A stretch of DNA of 64,000 bases from positions 231,407,372-231,471,371 of the forward strand of contig NC_077233.1 in the NCBI RefSeq assembly GCF_027887165.1. The letters run 5' to 3'. The notes below the pieces were generated by a model, which made no database searches, had not been told where the DNA came from, and worked only from the letters and a program-made list of their open reading frames with translations. The DNA is from Monodelphis domestica. Taxonomy: Eukaryota; Chordata; Mammalia; Didelphimorphia; Didelphidae. The translations under genes and the position numbers were made by a program. Positions 45,270 through 56,649 of this stretch are shown one piece after another (the stretch's first letter is position 1; every line of letters begins with the position of its first letter).

Positions 45270-46195
45270 TAAATTTTAAAAGATTTTTATTATCATCCAA
45301 AACACACTCCATTTTGGTCATTGGTGCAAGAACACTGTTATATATAAACAAAACCCCAAAACAAAACCATAAATACGCTGATGTAAAAGATAGCATGCTT
45401 TGATCCTCATCCATCTGATTCCAACTCTTTTAAAGAAAGTTTTATTGATATTTTGTTTCTTATATCATCATAGTATCTATTTCATGCATCCTTCCCTGTC
45501 TCCTTTCCTAAGGGCAATCCCATATGACAATAACTCTTTTTAGAGAGGAAAATAAAGACAGCACAACTTATCAAAACACTGAAAAGGTCAAAAAATATGT
45601 GCAATGTGCAACACTTGTCCCATCTGTAGCAATGGAAAATTCCCTAGGAATTCTGACCCAACCAGGCTCAGCAAGCCCCTGTCCATCATTCCTTGCACCC
45701 TTTATTGTCCATTGCTACACACCTCTACAAAGGGGTAGATTGGGCGTGTCTTCACATATCTCTTCATTCATGTCCCACTTCATCATTATAATTTTGTTCC
45801 ATTTACTTTTTTTGGTGACTTGTCTATTTCCTTTTTCATCATTGTAGTAACTATATGTATATTATTTTCTTTGCTCTCCTTACTTCATTCTGTCAGTTCA
45901 TATAGATTTTTCAATGCTTCTCAGTCTTAATCACATCCTTTCTTATAGCACTGTAATATTTCATTCTCCAATTGATGTGCATATCCTTTGTTTACTATTC
46001 TTAGTTGTCACAAAAAGGACTGCTATAAATATTTTGGAGTATGTGGGGACTTCTATTGCTGCTTTCTTTGGGGTATATACCCAGTAATGGAGTTTCTTGT
46101 TCAAAAGGAATGGCCATTTTATTGTTTCCATAATTCCAAAATGCTTTCCAAAATGGTTGTACCAATTCACAATTCTACTGCCAATGCATTTGTCT
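45270..46195 (-). mobile_element. Older L1 subfamily, 3' part
   Basis: Minus strand: 3' UTR (45270-45840) and the last ~120 codons of ORF2 (45840-46195; antisense of the SIGEW..NYWVYTPKKA..KWPFLLNK stretch, with ATTCTCCAATTGATG). It differs clearly from the other L1 3' ends in the window, so it belongs to another, older lineage. The coding part is broken. Confidence 0.75.
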
Positions 46196-47138
46196 GCCTA
46201 TCTTTCCACAACTCATTCAATAATGAATGTTGCCTTGAGAGGAATGAACACATGCTGGCCTGGACATCCACCTTGAATGGAGAGTCTGGGTAGAGCCAAC
46301 CAATCAGTAGAGGCTGCATGGTTGGAAGGTATTTGAGCTTCTAGGATAAAGAAGTGTCTGAGACATGGAGGTAAAGGAAAGAGTGCAGCTTGGAAGGGAA
46401 TGAGGAAAAGGGCAGGAATTGGTGTAAGTTGCCAAATCCCTGAGGTTTTAGGCTAGTGATGCCTGGTTAGACAGTGCTAATAAAAAGGAAGTTAGTAATT
46501 CATGCTTTTAATCGCTTAATTGTTACCCTCTAATCATTTGTATTAATCTTGAGTGACTTGAGCAACTATCTGTTAATCCATTAGTATCTGTGTGATTTGT
46601 AATAAGAGATGGACCCAGTTATTTCAATAACTGTGCTCATAAATACAATAATCCTAAAACAGACATAGTCATAGGGTATGAGTTTAGCATTATAGATAAA
46701 GATAGCTAACTGTCCTCCGAATTCATATATATAAATAAAGAAACTTAGCATTCTAACTTGTGATTTCACTAATACTCTTACAAACCCAATGTGGGGGAGA
46801 AAAGAGGAGCTGAGACCCATCTGAAGAGCATCCTGGGACCAAGTGAGCCATAACCAAGACTGAGGCTACTGAGACCTAACCTGGAAGGGTCTAGCCACAC
46901 CATTTCATCACTGCCCCTCATTTATGATATAAATGTACATCAAGTGTTAGATGTAGGGTAGACTCTGTAGACCATGCTGGATATATCAGTAGACATCTGA
47001 TACCTGTGTTTGATGTCCTCACAAGAAAGTCAGATTTGCTCAGATCTTTGCTCCATCTTTTTCTTATACTAGACAAGGAGAAAAGCAAAACTGTCCCTAC
47101 CTTCAGGTAGTTAACATTTGGTTGGGAGAAATATGTAC
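46196..47138. other. Unassigned; weak LTR-like look
   Basis: A CCAATCAG word near 46299 and AATAAAAAG near 46480 hint at LTR-type signals, but no ends or duplications are visible. Reported as unassigned. Confidence 0.35.
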
Positions 47139-47140
47139 CA

Positions 47141-47385
47141 AGATGTTGTTGTTGTTGTATTGTTCTTTTTGTGTCTGACTCTTTATGACCCCATTTGGAT
47201 TTTCTTGGCAGAGATACTGGAGTGGTTTGCCATTTCCTTCTCCAGTTCATTTTCCAGATAAGGAAACTGAGGCAAACATGATTAAGTGACTTGCCCAGGG
47301 TCACACTGGTCTGAGTCTAGATTTGAATTTAGGTCTTCCTGACTCCAAGTTGGACCTTCTATCCACTATGCCCCTTACTTGCCCT
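47141..47385 (-). mobile_element. MAR1-like CORE-SINE, antisense
   Basis: TGTTGTTGTTGTATTGTTCT, CTTTATGACCCCATTTGGAT and GACTTGCCCAGGGTCACACT. Confidence 0.92.
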
Positions 47386-47389
47386 AATG

Positions 47390-47840
47390 GAGGTGATAAT
47401 TCCCTTGATTGAAAATCTTTAAGCAAAGGTTGATGACCACTTTGGACTTTGGTAGAGAGTGGGAGGTAAAGTTTTGACTAGATGGCAGCTCGAGTCCCTT
47501 TCCAATTTGAAACTCTGTGATTCTGTAGCAACCTACACAGGGGGGCGGTGGGAGCTGCGATGTGGTTTATGGTCAACACCCCCAAACCCCCCCGCCCCCC
47601 ACCATGCACACATTTAGAGTCAGGAGGCCAGCTTAGTTCGAATACAGAGTAGATGAGAATTAATTCTGTGGACTCAGACTAGAAACAGGTTAAAACTGGC
47701 TTGTGAAGAGATTTCAACAGCAGAAGAGTTTTTATTTTATCAGCAAGGCAACAGAGAGTCCGAAACTTTTTGACCAAGGAAATGTCACCGTCTGACCTTT
47801 GCCTTAGGAATATCAATTTGGCAGCCATGTAGCAAGGTGA
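47390..47840 (-). repeat. Antisense L2-like pieces with a C-rich stretch
   Basis: GATGGCAGCTCGAGTCCCTT..AACTCTGTGATTCTG is MIR/L2-like; TTTTATTTTATCAGCAAGGC..AATATCAATTTGGCAGCCAT matches an antisense L2 pattern. C-runs lie at about 47578-47603. Confidence 0.5.
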
Positions 47841-47845
47841 TTTGT

Positions 47846-48084
47846 TGTTCAATAAGTTTTCAGTCTGACTCTTGAGGACTGCATTTGGGGTTTTCTCGGC
47901 AAGAATCCTAGAGCAGTTTTCTACTTCCTTCTCTGGCAGATCCAGTGGATCCTTTTGTCAGACAATCAGAGATGACTGGCCCAAGGTCACATAGTTAGAA
48001 AGTGGCTGAGGTCTGCATTTGAACTCAGGTATTCCCAACTCTGGGCCCAGAACTTAATCCATTGAGCCATTTAACTGCCTCCTA
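47846..48084 (-). mobile_element. MAR1-like CORE-SINE, antisense, diverged
   Basis: TTTGTTGTTCAATAAGTTTT, GCATTTGGGGTTTTCTCGGC and AAGGTCACATAGTTAGAAAG. Confidence 0.85.
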
Positions 48085-48294
48085 CACATATAGAGATTAA
48101 GTGACTAGCCCAAGGTCTTATGTCTAGGACATGGCTGTAGCTGGATTTTAATTTAGGTCCTCCTGACCCCAGGCCCAAAAACAAGGGGAAAGGGGGGGGT
48201 TCATTTAAGGTAAGGAATTCAGTTAGGAGGGAACAATATTATACACAAAAGATTGTGATGTCTTGATCTAATATGAAGGCTAAGCTAGTAGAGA

Positions 48295-48560
48295 GTAGCA
48301 ATAGCCAACATTTACATAGCACTTTATTTCCAGTTTATAGAATGCCTTAGGACAATTATCTCATTTGATCTTCACAACAATCCTGAAAGGCAGGTGCTAT
48401 GATTATCATCCACATTTTATAAATGAGGAAACAGAGGCATATATAAGTTAAGTGACTTGTCCAGGATCCAAAGCTAGTAAATATCTGAGACTAGATTTGA
48501 ATTCAGATCTTCCTAACTCTAGGTTCTGCTTTCTAGTCCCTGTGTCACCCATCTGCCTCT
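48295..48560 (-). repeat. MIR relic, antisense
   Basis: CATTTACATAGCACTTTATT, TTGATCTTCACAACAATCCT, TATAAATGAGGAAACAGAGG and TCTTCCTAACTCTAGG: close to full length. Confidence 0.8.
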
Positions 48561-48935
48561 AGATAAAATTTCTGGAGAGGGGAGTAGATGCCAAAGATGC
48601 AGCAACAAACTTTGACTACTGTCTGCCTCTGGGGAGTGATGGAGAGTGAAAAGTTCTCTTTTCTCAGTAAGAAGAAGATAAGTCCTCCATGAGGGGGTGT
48701 GAGGTGGGGTATGTGTAAGAGATTTGAGGAAATGATGGGAAGTTTAGAACATTGCATGACCTCTTCCAGTATTGCTCAAAAGCATGTGAATACAAGTAGA
48801 GGAGACAGATAGATAATTGGGGGGGGGAGGGAACCAGAGTTGGAGCTTGGAAGGATAGTTGGGAGCTAGGATAGGACAAGGGGGCAAGGGGTGGGGTGGG
48901 GGGGCAGTGAGCAGTGCAATTATAAATTGGTTAAC
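48561..48935. other. Unassigned, G-rich at 48815-48905
   Basis: G-runs (GGGGGGGGAGGG; GGGGTGGGGTGGGGGGGC) near 48820 and 48890 could form quadruplexes on the plus strand. No gene. Confidence 0.5.
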
Positions 48936-49324
48936 TACTCAAGACAAGATGCAAGCATTTACTAATTGTCTGCTATGTACCATGCACTATTCTAGACCAT
49001 GAGATTCAAAGAAAGGCCAAGCATCCCCTGCCTTCAAAGAGCTCACAATCTAATAAGGGAGACAGTACGCAAACAACTATGTACCCCAAAAGAAAACTTA
49101 TACAGGATAAATTGGAAATAATCAACAGAGGGAAGACACTAGAGTGTCTAGAGGGAGATTAAGAAAGCCTTCTTACAAAAGGTGAGGTTTTAGTTGAGAC
49201 TTGAAGGAAATCAAGGAAGCCAAAAGATGAAGAGGAGGACAGAGAGAATTCCAGACATGAGGAATAGCCAGGGGAAATGTATGGAGTCAGGATGTGGAGT
49301 GTCTTAATCAAGAAACAACAAAGA

Positions 49325-49520
49325 TGGCAGCTAGGTGACTCAGTGTATTTAGAGTCAGGTCTAGAGATGGAGGTCCTGGATTCAAATTTGACCTCAGACA
49401 CTTCTGTGAGACCTGGGAAAGTTACTTAACCCCCATTGCCTAGTCCTAACCTCTCTTCTACCTTGGAACACAGTATTGATTCTAAGATGGAAGGTAAGAA
49501 TTTTAAAAGAAAAAAAAAAA
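49325..49520 (+). mobile_element. Marsupial SINE with target duplication, inside L2
   Basis: GGCAGCTAGGTGACTCAGTG..GGAAGGTAAGAATTTTAAAA and an A-tail. Flanks GAAACAACAAAGA (49312-49324) and GAAACAGCAAAGA (49521-49533), 13 bases with one mismatch. Confidence 0.94.
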
Positions 49521-49634
49521 GAAACAGCAAAGAGGCCAGTGTCACAAGACCAAAGAGCACATGGAGGGAAATAAGGCATAAGAAGACTAAAACTGTAGAA
49601 TGGAGCCAAGCTAAGAAGGTCTTTACAGAAGTTG

Positions 49635-49805
49635 ATAGGCGACTCCATGGTAGGTCCTGAGTTCAAATATGATCTCTTGACACTTTTTGGCTGTGTGACC
49701 CTGGGCAAATCACTTAACCCCAATTGCCCAGCCCTTACAACAATTCTACCTTGGAACTGATATTTAGTATCAATTCTAAGACAGAAGGTAAAGTTAAAAA
49801 AAATA
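49635..49805 (+). mobile_element. Marsupial SINE, 5'-damaged, inside L2
   Basis: TAGGTCCTGAGTTCAAATAT..CTGTGTGACCCTGGGCAAAT..TAAGACAGAAGGTAAAG then an A-tail. The tRNA-like head is partly lost. Confidence 0.88.
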
Positions 49806-49935
49806 ATGGTTTTACATGGCAAAGAGAGGATTTTATATTTGATCCTGAGGTAATAGGAAACCAGTGCTACTTATTGAATGAGGAGGAAATTGTCAAGATA
49901 GGGAAGAGAGGAAAGTGAAACCAGAGCAGGGGTGA

Positions 49936-50555
49936 TGGGCCAAGGGATCAAACTCTGACCCAGTTTATTTCTATTGCTTCTCAGAAGTGTCAGGTGAGAG
50001 AGAAGCTGGAAGCTTGACCCCATTTCTATGACAACTGCTATTCTCTATCCAGGTTGCCAGCTCAGGGTAAATGGTTAATTCTGGACCCTGGGTAGGTTTT
50101 CCTATCCATCTTGAGTCCACGTATTATTTTGAGGACTTGAGGAATGGTTCTCAAATGAGCGGGAACAGAAAATCCCTATTCTGAAATTTCATGCATTAAT
50201 GTGTGAACATCTGTCCCGGAAACTATTCACTCCAGTAAATCTTTTCCTTGTTTATGACCTGGGGGAGACTTAAGGCCAGCTGGGGGGTCTTTTAAATATT
50301 AGATACCACCAAAAAACCAAAGGTAATTCCATATTGGCAAGGACATTGATGTCTGATACGAGCACTGGAGACTCCATGGCATATGGCAAAATGGATTAAT
50401 ATGGTGGGAGAGATTTTCCTTCTATGAGAAGTATCCGATTTCATTTACATAAATTAACACTTAATGGATGAGATCATTTCCTCTAAGTCAAAGGGAACAA
50501 CAAGCTAAGAGACTGGAAAAATCTTGATTAAATTGTCTGATTGATAGGGTAGGAT
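49936..50555. other. Unassigned, candidate conserved noncoding DNA
   Basis: No repeat recognised. 50,150-50,480 is dense in AT words of the kind bound by POU/homeobox factors (ATGCATTAAT, ATTTACATAAATTAA). No coding frame. Confidence 0.35.
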
Positions 50556-50559
50556 AATA

Positions 50560-50760
50560 GATTTCTAACTGAAAGGGATCTTTGGAAAAGTCTTATTCCA
50601 ACACCATCCGATTAAAAATGAACAAACTGACATCTAGAGAGTTTAAGTGACTTGCCCAAAGACACATGAGTAGTAAGTGTCTCTAGTGAGATTTGAATTC
50701 AGGTCCTTTGATTTGTCACCCCAGATTCTTTATTCTATACCACTGCCTTTCTAAAAATGA
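50560..50760 (-). repeat. Ancient MIR- or CR1/L3-like relic
   Basis: TAACTGAAAGGGATCTTTGG, CATCTAGAGAGTTTAAGTGA, CTTGCCCAAAGACACATGAG. Confidence 0.6.
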
Positions 50761-51079
50761 TAGTTTTGGGGTGTTCTTTGGAGAATTCTTTGCCTTTCAA
50801 ACATTTCTAATGGACAGAAATACATTTACTTTTCTGACAACAAAGTAGGAATATCTAGTGGCTAAAATGTGCATTCCAGACAGAGTTTATACACAACCTA
50901 TTTTCCTATTATCAGGCAGCAATGTGGGTTGTATGAATGATGTGAGATGGTTTGTTCCCCCTCTTTAACCAAACCAAAGTCCTAATAATCTCTAAGAACT
51001 ATTGCAATTTCAAGAGGGAAAATATTGTTGTAGAACTCCAAATAGTTATTTGGTAGTAATTAAGTTTGTCTGTAATTCA

Positions 51080-51300
51080 GGATAGTGGGAAGTACTAAAT
51101 CTATAATCAGGAGACCTGGGTTTGAATCATGACTCTAATATTTGTAAGTTATTTGATCATGAGCCGTTTAATCTCTCTAAGCTTCAATTTCCTCATCTGT
51201 AAAATGGGGTTAATAATTCTTGTACTGCCTGGCTCACAGGATGCTTGTGAAGAATGTATTTTATAAACTTTAAAAGTACGACAGAAATGTGAGCTATTTT
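51080..51300 (+). repeat. MIR relic, nearly full length
   Basis: TAATCAGGAGACCTGGGTTT, AATTTCCTCATCTGTAAAAT, GGGGTTAATAATTCTTGTAC and CACAGGATGCTTGTGAAGA. Confidence 0.85.
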
Positions 51301-51590
51301 TATTATTGTTCAAGGTCTTCCACAACCTTTACACAATCTACCTTTCCAGCTGAAAAGATTTATTCTTAATACTATGATATTCGATCTCTAATATTGCTCT
51401 AACTGTATTATTTGATTTCTAATACTCTGCTCTAATGTATTTTTCAAAGTCCTTTCCTTATTCCGGTGTCCTGACAATCCTAAGAATGCTCTCATGTTTC
51501 CTGGCCCAGACCTGCTTCTAAAATTGTAATAATTAAGATTAAGACTATAAACTCTGAATTGTTTAGTAAACAAAAACTGATTTTGGCCAA
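51301..51590. other. Unassigned sequence
   Basis: AT-rich; no feature recognised. Confidence 0.4.
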
Positions 51591-51595
51591 AAAAT

Positions 51596-51990
51596 GTCTG
51601 TGGGGGTGGGGGGCACCATCCTTGATTCCTCTATTGGGATGAATGTGGGAAAGTCATTCCTAGCCAGGCCTAACTTGGTTTCTTCATCTAGATCAGAGCA
51701 AGGATATTGGAATCCTATGATCAGGTATGTGATTTTCCCAGTATCATGGGAGGAGCAGGGAAGTACTGGAAAATTATCTCCTCATTAGGAATCCACCAGC
51801 TTGCCATGTTTTCAAGAGAGTTGAATAATGAGCTCCTGAAACTGAATTTAAGAACTTAAGATACGGAATGAATTAGTCATTGATCATGGAGTGAGATCAC
51901 TGACCAATTAACTTCTTGATTATTGCTAGGCTGATCAATAAATTGATTTTACTTATCTGGAGCCCAGTGTCAGAACTTTTACTCATCACA
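51596..51990 (+). mobile_element. Possible solo LTR fossil
   Basis: About 395 bp from TGTCTGTGGGGG to TCATCACA with a CCAATTAAC word and an ATCAATAAATTG polyadenylation-like word 50-100 bases before the end, as in LTRs. No target duplication. Weak. Confidence 0.28.
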
Positions 51991-52189
51991 GGGCATTCTA
52001 TCCCATAATCCTTCTCTATACACTCTCTGCTCCAGGTAAGCTGGATTCGTTATCTTTTGCATATGATGTGTGATTTTCTGCCTTTAAGTCTTTTCCCATG
52101 CCATTCCCCACACCAAGAATTTCCTCCAATCTTACTTCCATCTATTGAAACTACTCAACCTTCAAGGACTAGTTTAAATACCACTCTTT

Positions 52190-52335
52190 CTATGACAATG
52201 AATGAATGATTAAATGAAGTGAGTGAATAAAAAACATTTAGTAAGTGCAAGGTATTAATTTCTGTACTAGAAATAGACATATATAAATGAAATGGTGTTT
52301 GCTTTAAAGGAGCTTACATTTCAATATGGCAAGAA
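52190..52335 (-). repeat. L2 3' end, antisense, diverged
   Basis: AATGAATGATTAAATGAAGTG, ACATTTAGTAAGTGCAAGGT and AAGGAGCTTACATTTCAAT. Confidence 0.55.
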
Positions 52336-52363
52336 AATACATTTTGGGATCTGGTAGCTAGAG

Positions 52364-52612
52364 GCAACTAGATGTTGCAGTGGATATAACTGTAGGATTG
52401 GAGTCTGAAAGGCTCATCTTCCTGAGTTCAAATCTGACCTCTGGCACTTACTAGTTGTGTGACTCTAGGCAAGTCACTTAATTCTGTTGTCTTAGTTCCT
52501 CATCTGTAAGATTAGCTGGAAAAGAAAATGGCAAACCATTCTAGCTTCTTTGCCAAGAAAAACCCCAAATGGGATCACGAAGAGTCAGATAGAACAACAA
52601 CAAAAGCTAGTG
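52364..52612 (+). mobile_element. MAR1-like CORE-SINE, sense
   Basis: GAGGCAACTAGATGTTGCAG, ACTTACTAGTTGTGTGACTC, TTAGCTGGAAAAGAAAATGG, CCAAATGGGATCACGAAGAG and a final AACAACAACAA. The only sense-strand copy of this family in the window, and complete. Confidence 0.92.
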
Positions 52613-52869
52613 AATGGTGTTTTGATCCGAGAAGCTGCAGAACTTAAACAAATTGTATGAACTGGTCCTAACACTCTTGCTCTGTAGCATCATTTCACTT
52701 CACTTAATGGCTTTCATTCCTAAATTGATCAAGGACTCCCTACCACACACATAGATCTCATTAAAAATGAACAATCTGTGATTAATTGATTGATTCAGAC
52801 AAGAAATCCAAGCTTTCTGTAATTATTGAGGTAGAGGAATGGAGTATCCTTCTTATAATTACATTTGAT

Positions 52870-53045
52870 CAAGGTAGTCCCCCTCAACAGCCCTGTGATA
52901 TCATTATTCCCATTTTACAGATGAAGAAATTGAGTATGAAAGAAGTTAAGTGAATTGCCCAAGGTCATATAACTAAAAATGTCTGAATAAGGATTTGAAT
53001 TCAGGTTTTCCTAACTCCTAGTCCAACACTATATAGACTAGAACC
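52870..53045 (-). repeat. MIR relic, antisense
   Basis: CAACAGCCCTGTGATATCAT, TTCCCATTTTACAGATGAAG and TTGCCCAAGGTCATATAACT. Confidence 0.75.
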
Positions 53046-53359
53046 TCTCATTTTGATCTGCTGGAATTCGACACTCCAAATTCTGGCTTTTAATGAAAAG
53101 CTTCTGTCCTAGTGCCAGTACTTTATTAGGAAGGAAGTGTGAATGTACCACTAAAGAAATTCTTTTCATAGGTCAATGATTCATTGATTTAGTAGATATT
53201 CCTTATCAGAGTCAGGAAAACCTGGATTGATGTCCTACTGCTAAAAGAAACTGGGAGTGTAATCCTGTAGACAGTTAACTTCTCAGTCTTGCCCCCAGGC
53301 AAGATTTTAAGTTGCAAAAGCAATTGTTCTGAATCCAGGAAACAAACTGTTTTTCTTAT

Positions 53360-53482
53360 CTATGTCTCTGTCTGTCTCTGTGTCTGTCTATCTCTCCTCT
53401 GCTCTGTTTCTCCTTTCTCTTTGTCTGCCTCTGTTTTTCTTCTTTCTCTGTCTCTCCTCTTTGTCTCTTTCTGTCTTTTTCT
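53360..53482. repeat. CT/CTGT-rich simple repeat, left of the young L1
   Basis: TCTGTCTC/CTCTTTGTC-type repeats; continuous with 59889-60075 before the L1 inserted. Confidence 0.9.
53465..53482. repeat. Target-site duplication, left copy
   Basis: CTCTTTCTGTCTTTTTCT here matches 59889-59906 exactly over 18 bases. It directly abuts the T-run that is the tail of the minus-strand L1. The surrounding CT-rich repeat makes part of such a match likely by chance, but the interrupted pattern (CTG and T5 in the same places) is specific. Confidence 0.88.
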
Positions 53483-53828
53483 TTTTTTTTTAAATATATT
53501 TTATTTGATCATTTCCAAGCATTATTCGTTAAAGACATAGATCATTTTCTTTTCCTCCCCCCCACCCCCCATAGCCGACGCGTAAGTCCACTGGGCATTA
53601 GATGTTTTCTTGATTTGAACCCATTGCTTTGTTGATAGTATTTGCATTAGAGTGTTCATTTAGAGTCTCTCCTCTGTCATGTCCCCTCAACCTCTGTATT
53701 CAGGCAGTTGCTTTTTCTCGGTGTTTCCACTCCCATAGTTTATCCTTTGCTTATGAATGGTGTTTTTTTTCTCCTGGATCCCTGAAAGTTGTTCAGGGAC
53801 ATTACACCGCCACTAATGGAGAAGTCCA
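53483..53828 (-). other. L1 3' UTR with G-rich tract and A-rich tail
   Basis: About 346 bp follow the ORF2 stop. On the sense strand it contains GGGGGGTGGGGGGGAGGA (53554-53571), a candidate G-quadruplex resembling the polypurine tract of the human L1 3' UTR. Equivalent G-rich stretches occur in the older L1 copies here (16206-16232, 26506-26530). The tail is an A-run interrupted once (T-run on the plus strand). Confidence 0.85.
53500..53505 (-). terminator. L1 polyadenylation signal AATAAA
   Basis: The sense strand reads AATAAA about 17 bases upstream of the A-tail, the usual L1 arrangement. Confidence 0.75.
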
Positions 53829-56354
53829 TTACGTTCGATGATACCACAGTGTATTAGTCTCTGTGTACAATGTTCTCCTGGTTCTGCTCCTCTCGCTCTG
53901 CATCACTTCCTGGAGGTTGTTCCAGTCTCCATGGAACTTCTCCACTTTATTATTCCTTTGAGCACAATAGTATTCCATCACCAACATATACCACAGTTTG
54001 TTCAGCCATTCCCCAATTGATGGGCATCCCCTCGTTTTCCAGTTTTGGGCCACCACAAAGAGCGCAGCTATGAATATTTTTGTACAAGTCTTTGTGTCCA
54101 TTATCTCTTTGGGGTACAGACCCAGCAGTGCTATGGCTGGGTCAAAGGGTAGATATTCTTTTGTCGCCCTTTGGGCATAGTTCCAAATTGCCCTCCAGAA
54201 TGGTTGGATCAGTTCACAACTCCACCAGCAATGAATTAATGTCCCTACTTTGCCACATCCCCTCCAGCATTCATTACTTTCCTTTGCTGTTATGTTAGCC
54301 AATCTGCTAGGTGTGAGGTGATACCTCAGAGTTGTTTTGATTTGCATCTCTCTGATTATAAGAGATGTAGAACACTTCTTCATGTGCTTGTTAATAGTTT
54401 TGATTTCTTTATCTGAGAACTGCCTATCCATTTCCCTTGCCCATTTATCAATTGGAGAATGGCTTGATTTTTTGTACAATTGATTTAGCTCATTATAAAT
54501 ATGAGTAATTAAACCTTTGTCAGAGGTTTCTATGAAGATTTTTTCCCAATTTGTTGTTTCCCTTCTGATTTTAGTTATATTGGTTTTGTTTGTACAAAAG
54601 CTTTTTAGTTTGATGTAGTCAAAATTATTTATTTTACATTTTGTGATTCTTTCTATATCTTGCTTGGTTTTAAAGCCTTTCCCCTCCCAAAGGTCTGACA
54701 TGTATACTATTCTGTGTTTACCCAATTTACTTATGGTTTCCTTCTTTATGTTTAAGTCACTCACCCATTTTGAATTTATCTTGGTGTAGGGTGTGAGGTG
54801 TTGATCTATTCCTAGTCTCTCCCACACTGTCTTCCAATTTTCCCAGCAGTTTTTATCGAATAGTGGATTTTTGTCCCAAAAGCTGGGATCTTTGGGTTTA
54901 TCGTATACTGTCTTGCTGAGGTCGTTTTCCCCCAGTCTATTCCACTGATCTTCCTTTCTGTTTCTTAGCCAGTACCAAATTGTTTTGATGACTGCTGCTT
55001 TGTAATATAGTTTGAGGTCTGGGACTGCAAGGCCCCCATCATATGTGTTTTTTTTCATTATTTCCCTGGATATCCTTGATCTTTTGTTCTTCCAAATGAA
55101 CTTTGTTATGGTTTTTTCTAAATCAGTGAAGAAGTATTTTGGTAGTTCAATGGGTATGGCACTAAATAGATAAATAAGTTTGGGTAGGATGGTCATTTTT
55201 ATTATATTGGCTCGTCCTATCCATGAGCAGTTAATGTTTTTCCAATTGTTCAAGTCTAGTTTTAGTTGTGTGGCGAGTGTTTTGTAGTTGTGTTCATATA
55301 GTTCCTGTGTTTGTCTTGGGAGATAGATTCCTAGGTATTTTATTTTGTCTAAGGTGATTTTGAATGGGATTTCTCTTTCTAGTTCTTGCTGCTGAGCTGT
55401 GTTGGAGATATATAGAAAAGCTGATGATTTATGTGGGTTTATTTTGTATCCTGCAACTTTGCTAAAGTTGTTGATTATTTCAATTAGCTTTTTGGTTGAA
55501 TCTCTAGGATTCTTTAAGTAGACCATCATGTCATCCGCAAAGAGTGATAACTTGGTCTCCTCCTTGCCTATTCTGATGCCTTCAATTTCTTTATCTTCTC
55601 TAATTGCTACTGCTAGTGTTTCTAGTACAATGTCAAATAGTAGAGGTGATAATGGGCATCCTTGTTTCACTCCTGATCTTATTGGGAATGCATCTAGTTT
55701 ATCCCCATTGCAGATGATATTAGCTGTTGGTTTTAGATATATACTGTTTATTATTTTTAGGAATGACCCTTCTATTCCTATGCTTTCTAGTGTTTTTAAT
55801 AGGAATGGGTGTTGTATTTTATCAAAGGCTTTTTCTGCATCTATTGAGATAATCATGTGGTTCTTGCTAGTTTGCTTGTTGATGTGGTCAATTATGTGGA
55901 TGGTTTTCCTAATGTTGAACCAGCCCTGCATCCCTGGTATGAATCCTACTTGATCATGGTGAATGATCCTTCTGATCACTTGCTGGAGTCTTTTTGCTAG
56001 TATCCTATTTAAAATTTTTGCATCTATATTCATTAGGGAGATTGGTCTATAGTTTTCTTTCTCTGTTTTTGACCTGCCTGGTTTTGGAATCAGTACCATG
56101 TTTGTGTCGTAAAAGGAGTTTGGTAGAACTCCCTCTTTGCTTATTATGTCAAATAGTTTGTATAGTATTGGGGTTAACTGTTCTCTGAATGTTTGATAGA
56201 ATTCACAGGTGAATCCATCAGGCCCTGGGGATTTTTTCTTAGGAAGTTCTTTGATGGCTTGATGGATTTCAATTTCTGATATGGGATTATTTAAGAATTC
56301 TATTTCCTCTTCTGTTAGTCTAGGCAGTTTGTATTTTTGTATATATTCATTCAT
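53829..56354 (-). CDS. L1 ORF2 C-terminal block: reverse transcriptase and CCHC
   Basis: 841 codons from an internal Met; the frame is in fact open upstream to about 56,680. It holds the reverse transcriptase that copies L1 and SINE RNA at the nicked target. Motifs in order: [81 protein letters not shown], and the catalytic FADD at 55530-55541. The thumb has [16 protein letters not shown]. Near the end is the Cys-rich motif [18 protein letters not shown] (CX3CX7HX4C), as in L1 ORF2p. The whole ORF2 span, 57633-53829, would be about 1,268 residues, matching the roughly 1,275 of human ORF2p. No stop interrupts this block. Confidence 0.96.
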   Translation of the reverse strand: MNEYIQKYKLPRLTEEEIEFLNNPISEIEIHQAIKELPKKKSPGPDGFTCEFYQTFREQLTPILYKLFDIISKEGVLPNSFYDTNMVLIPKPGRSKTEKENYRPISLMNIDAKILNRILAKRLQQVIRRIIHHDQVGFIPGMQGWFNIRKTIHIIDHINKQTSKNHMIISIDAEKAFDKIQHPFLLKTLESIGIEGSFLKIINSIYLKPTANIICNGDKLDAFPIRSGVKQGCPLSPLLFDIVLETLAVAIREDKEIEGIRIGKEETKLSLFADDMMVYLKNPRDSTKKLIEIINNFSKVAGYKINPHKSSAFLYISNTAQQQELEREIPFKITLDKIKYLGIYLPRQTQELYEHNYKTLATQLKLDLNNWKNINCSWIGRANIIKMTILPKLIYLFSAIPIELPKYFFTDLEKTITKFIWKNKRSRISREIMKKNTYDGGLAVPDLKLYYKAAVIKTIWYWLRNRKEDQWNRLGENDLSKTVYDKPKDPSFWDKNPLFDKNCWENWKTVWERLGIDQHLTPYTKINSKWVSDLNIKKETISKLGKHRIVYMSDLWEGKGFKTKQDIERITKCKINNFDYIKLKSFCTNKTNITKIRRETTNWEKIFIETSDKGLITHIYNELNQLYKKSSHSPIDKWAREMDRQFSDKEIKTINKHMKKCSTSLIIREMQIKTTLRYHLTPSRLANITAKESNECWRGCGKVGTLIHCWWSCELIQPFWRAIWNYAQRATKEYLPFDPAIALLGLYPKEIMDTKTCTKIFIAALFVVAQNWKTRGCPSIGEWLNKLWYMLVMEYYCAQRNNKVEKFHGDWNNLQEVMQSERSRTRRTLYTETNTLWYHRT

Positions 56355-56649
56355 TTCTCCTAAATTGGTGTATTTATTGCCATATAATTGGGCAAAGTAA
56401 TTTCTAATGATTGCCTTAATTTCCTCCTCATTGGAGGTGCTGTCCCCCTTTTCATCTTTAATGCTGTGAATTTGCTTTTCTTCCTTCCTTTTTTTAATTA
56501 GATTGACCAGTACTTTGTCTATTTTGTTTGTTTTTTCAAAGTACCAGCTTCTTGTCTTATTTATTAAATCAATAGTTCTATCACTTTCGATTTTATTAAT
56601 TTCTCCCTTAATTTTTAGGATTTCTAATTTGGTTTTCTGCTGGGGGTTT

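Larger units (their letters stand above)
48945..49935 (-). repeat. Long antisense L2 interrupted by two SINEs
   Basis: GCTATGTACCATGCACTATT and CCCCTGCCTTCAAAGAGCTC mark the L2 3' end in antisense. The rest continues as TGAGACTTGAAGGAAATCAAG (to 49311), GGCCAGTGTCACAAGACCAA (49533-49635) and GATTTTATATTTGATCCTGAGG (49826 on). The three pieces fit one ancestral copy. Confidence 0.7.

Noticed and set aside
46196-46920. LTR from CCAAT and AATAAA words
   Set aside because: No TG...CA ends, no repeat partner and no duplication could be seen.
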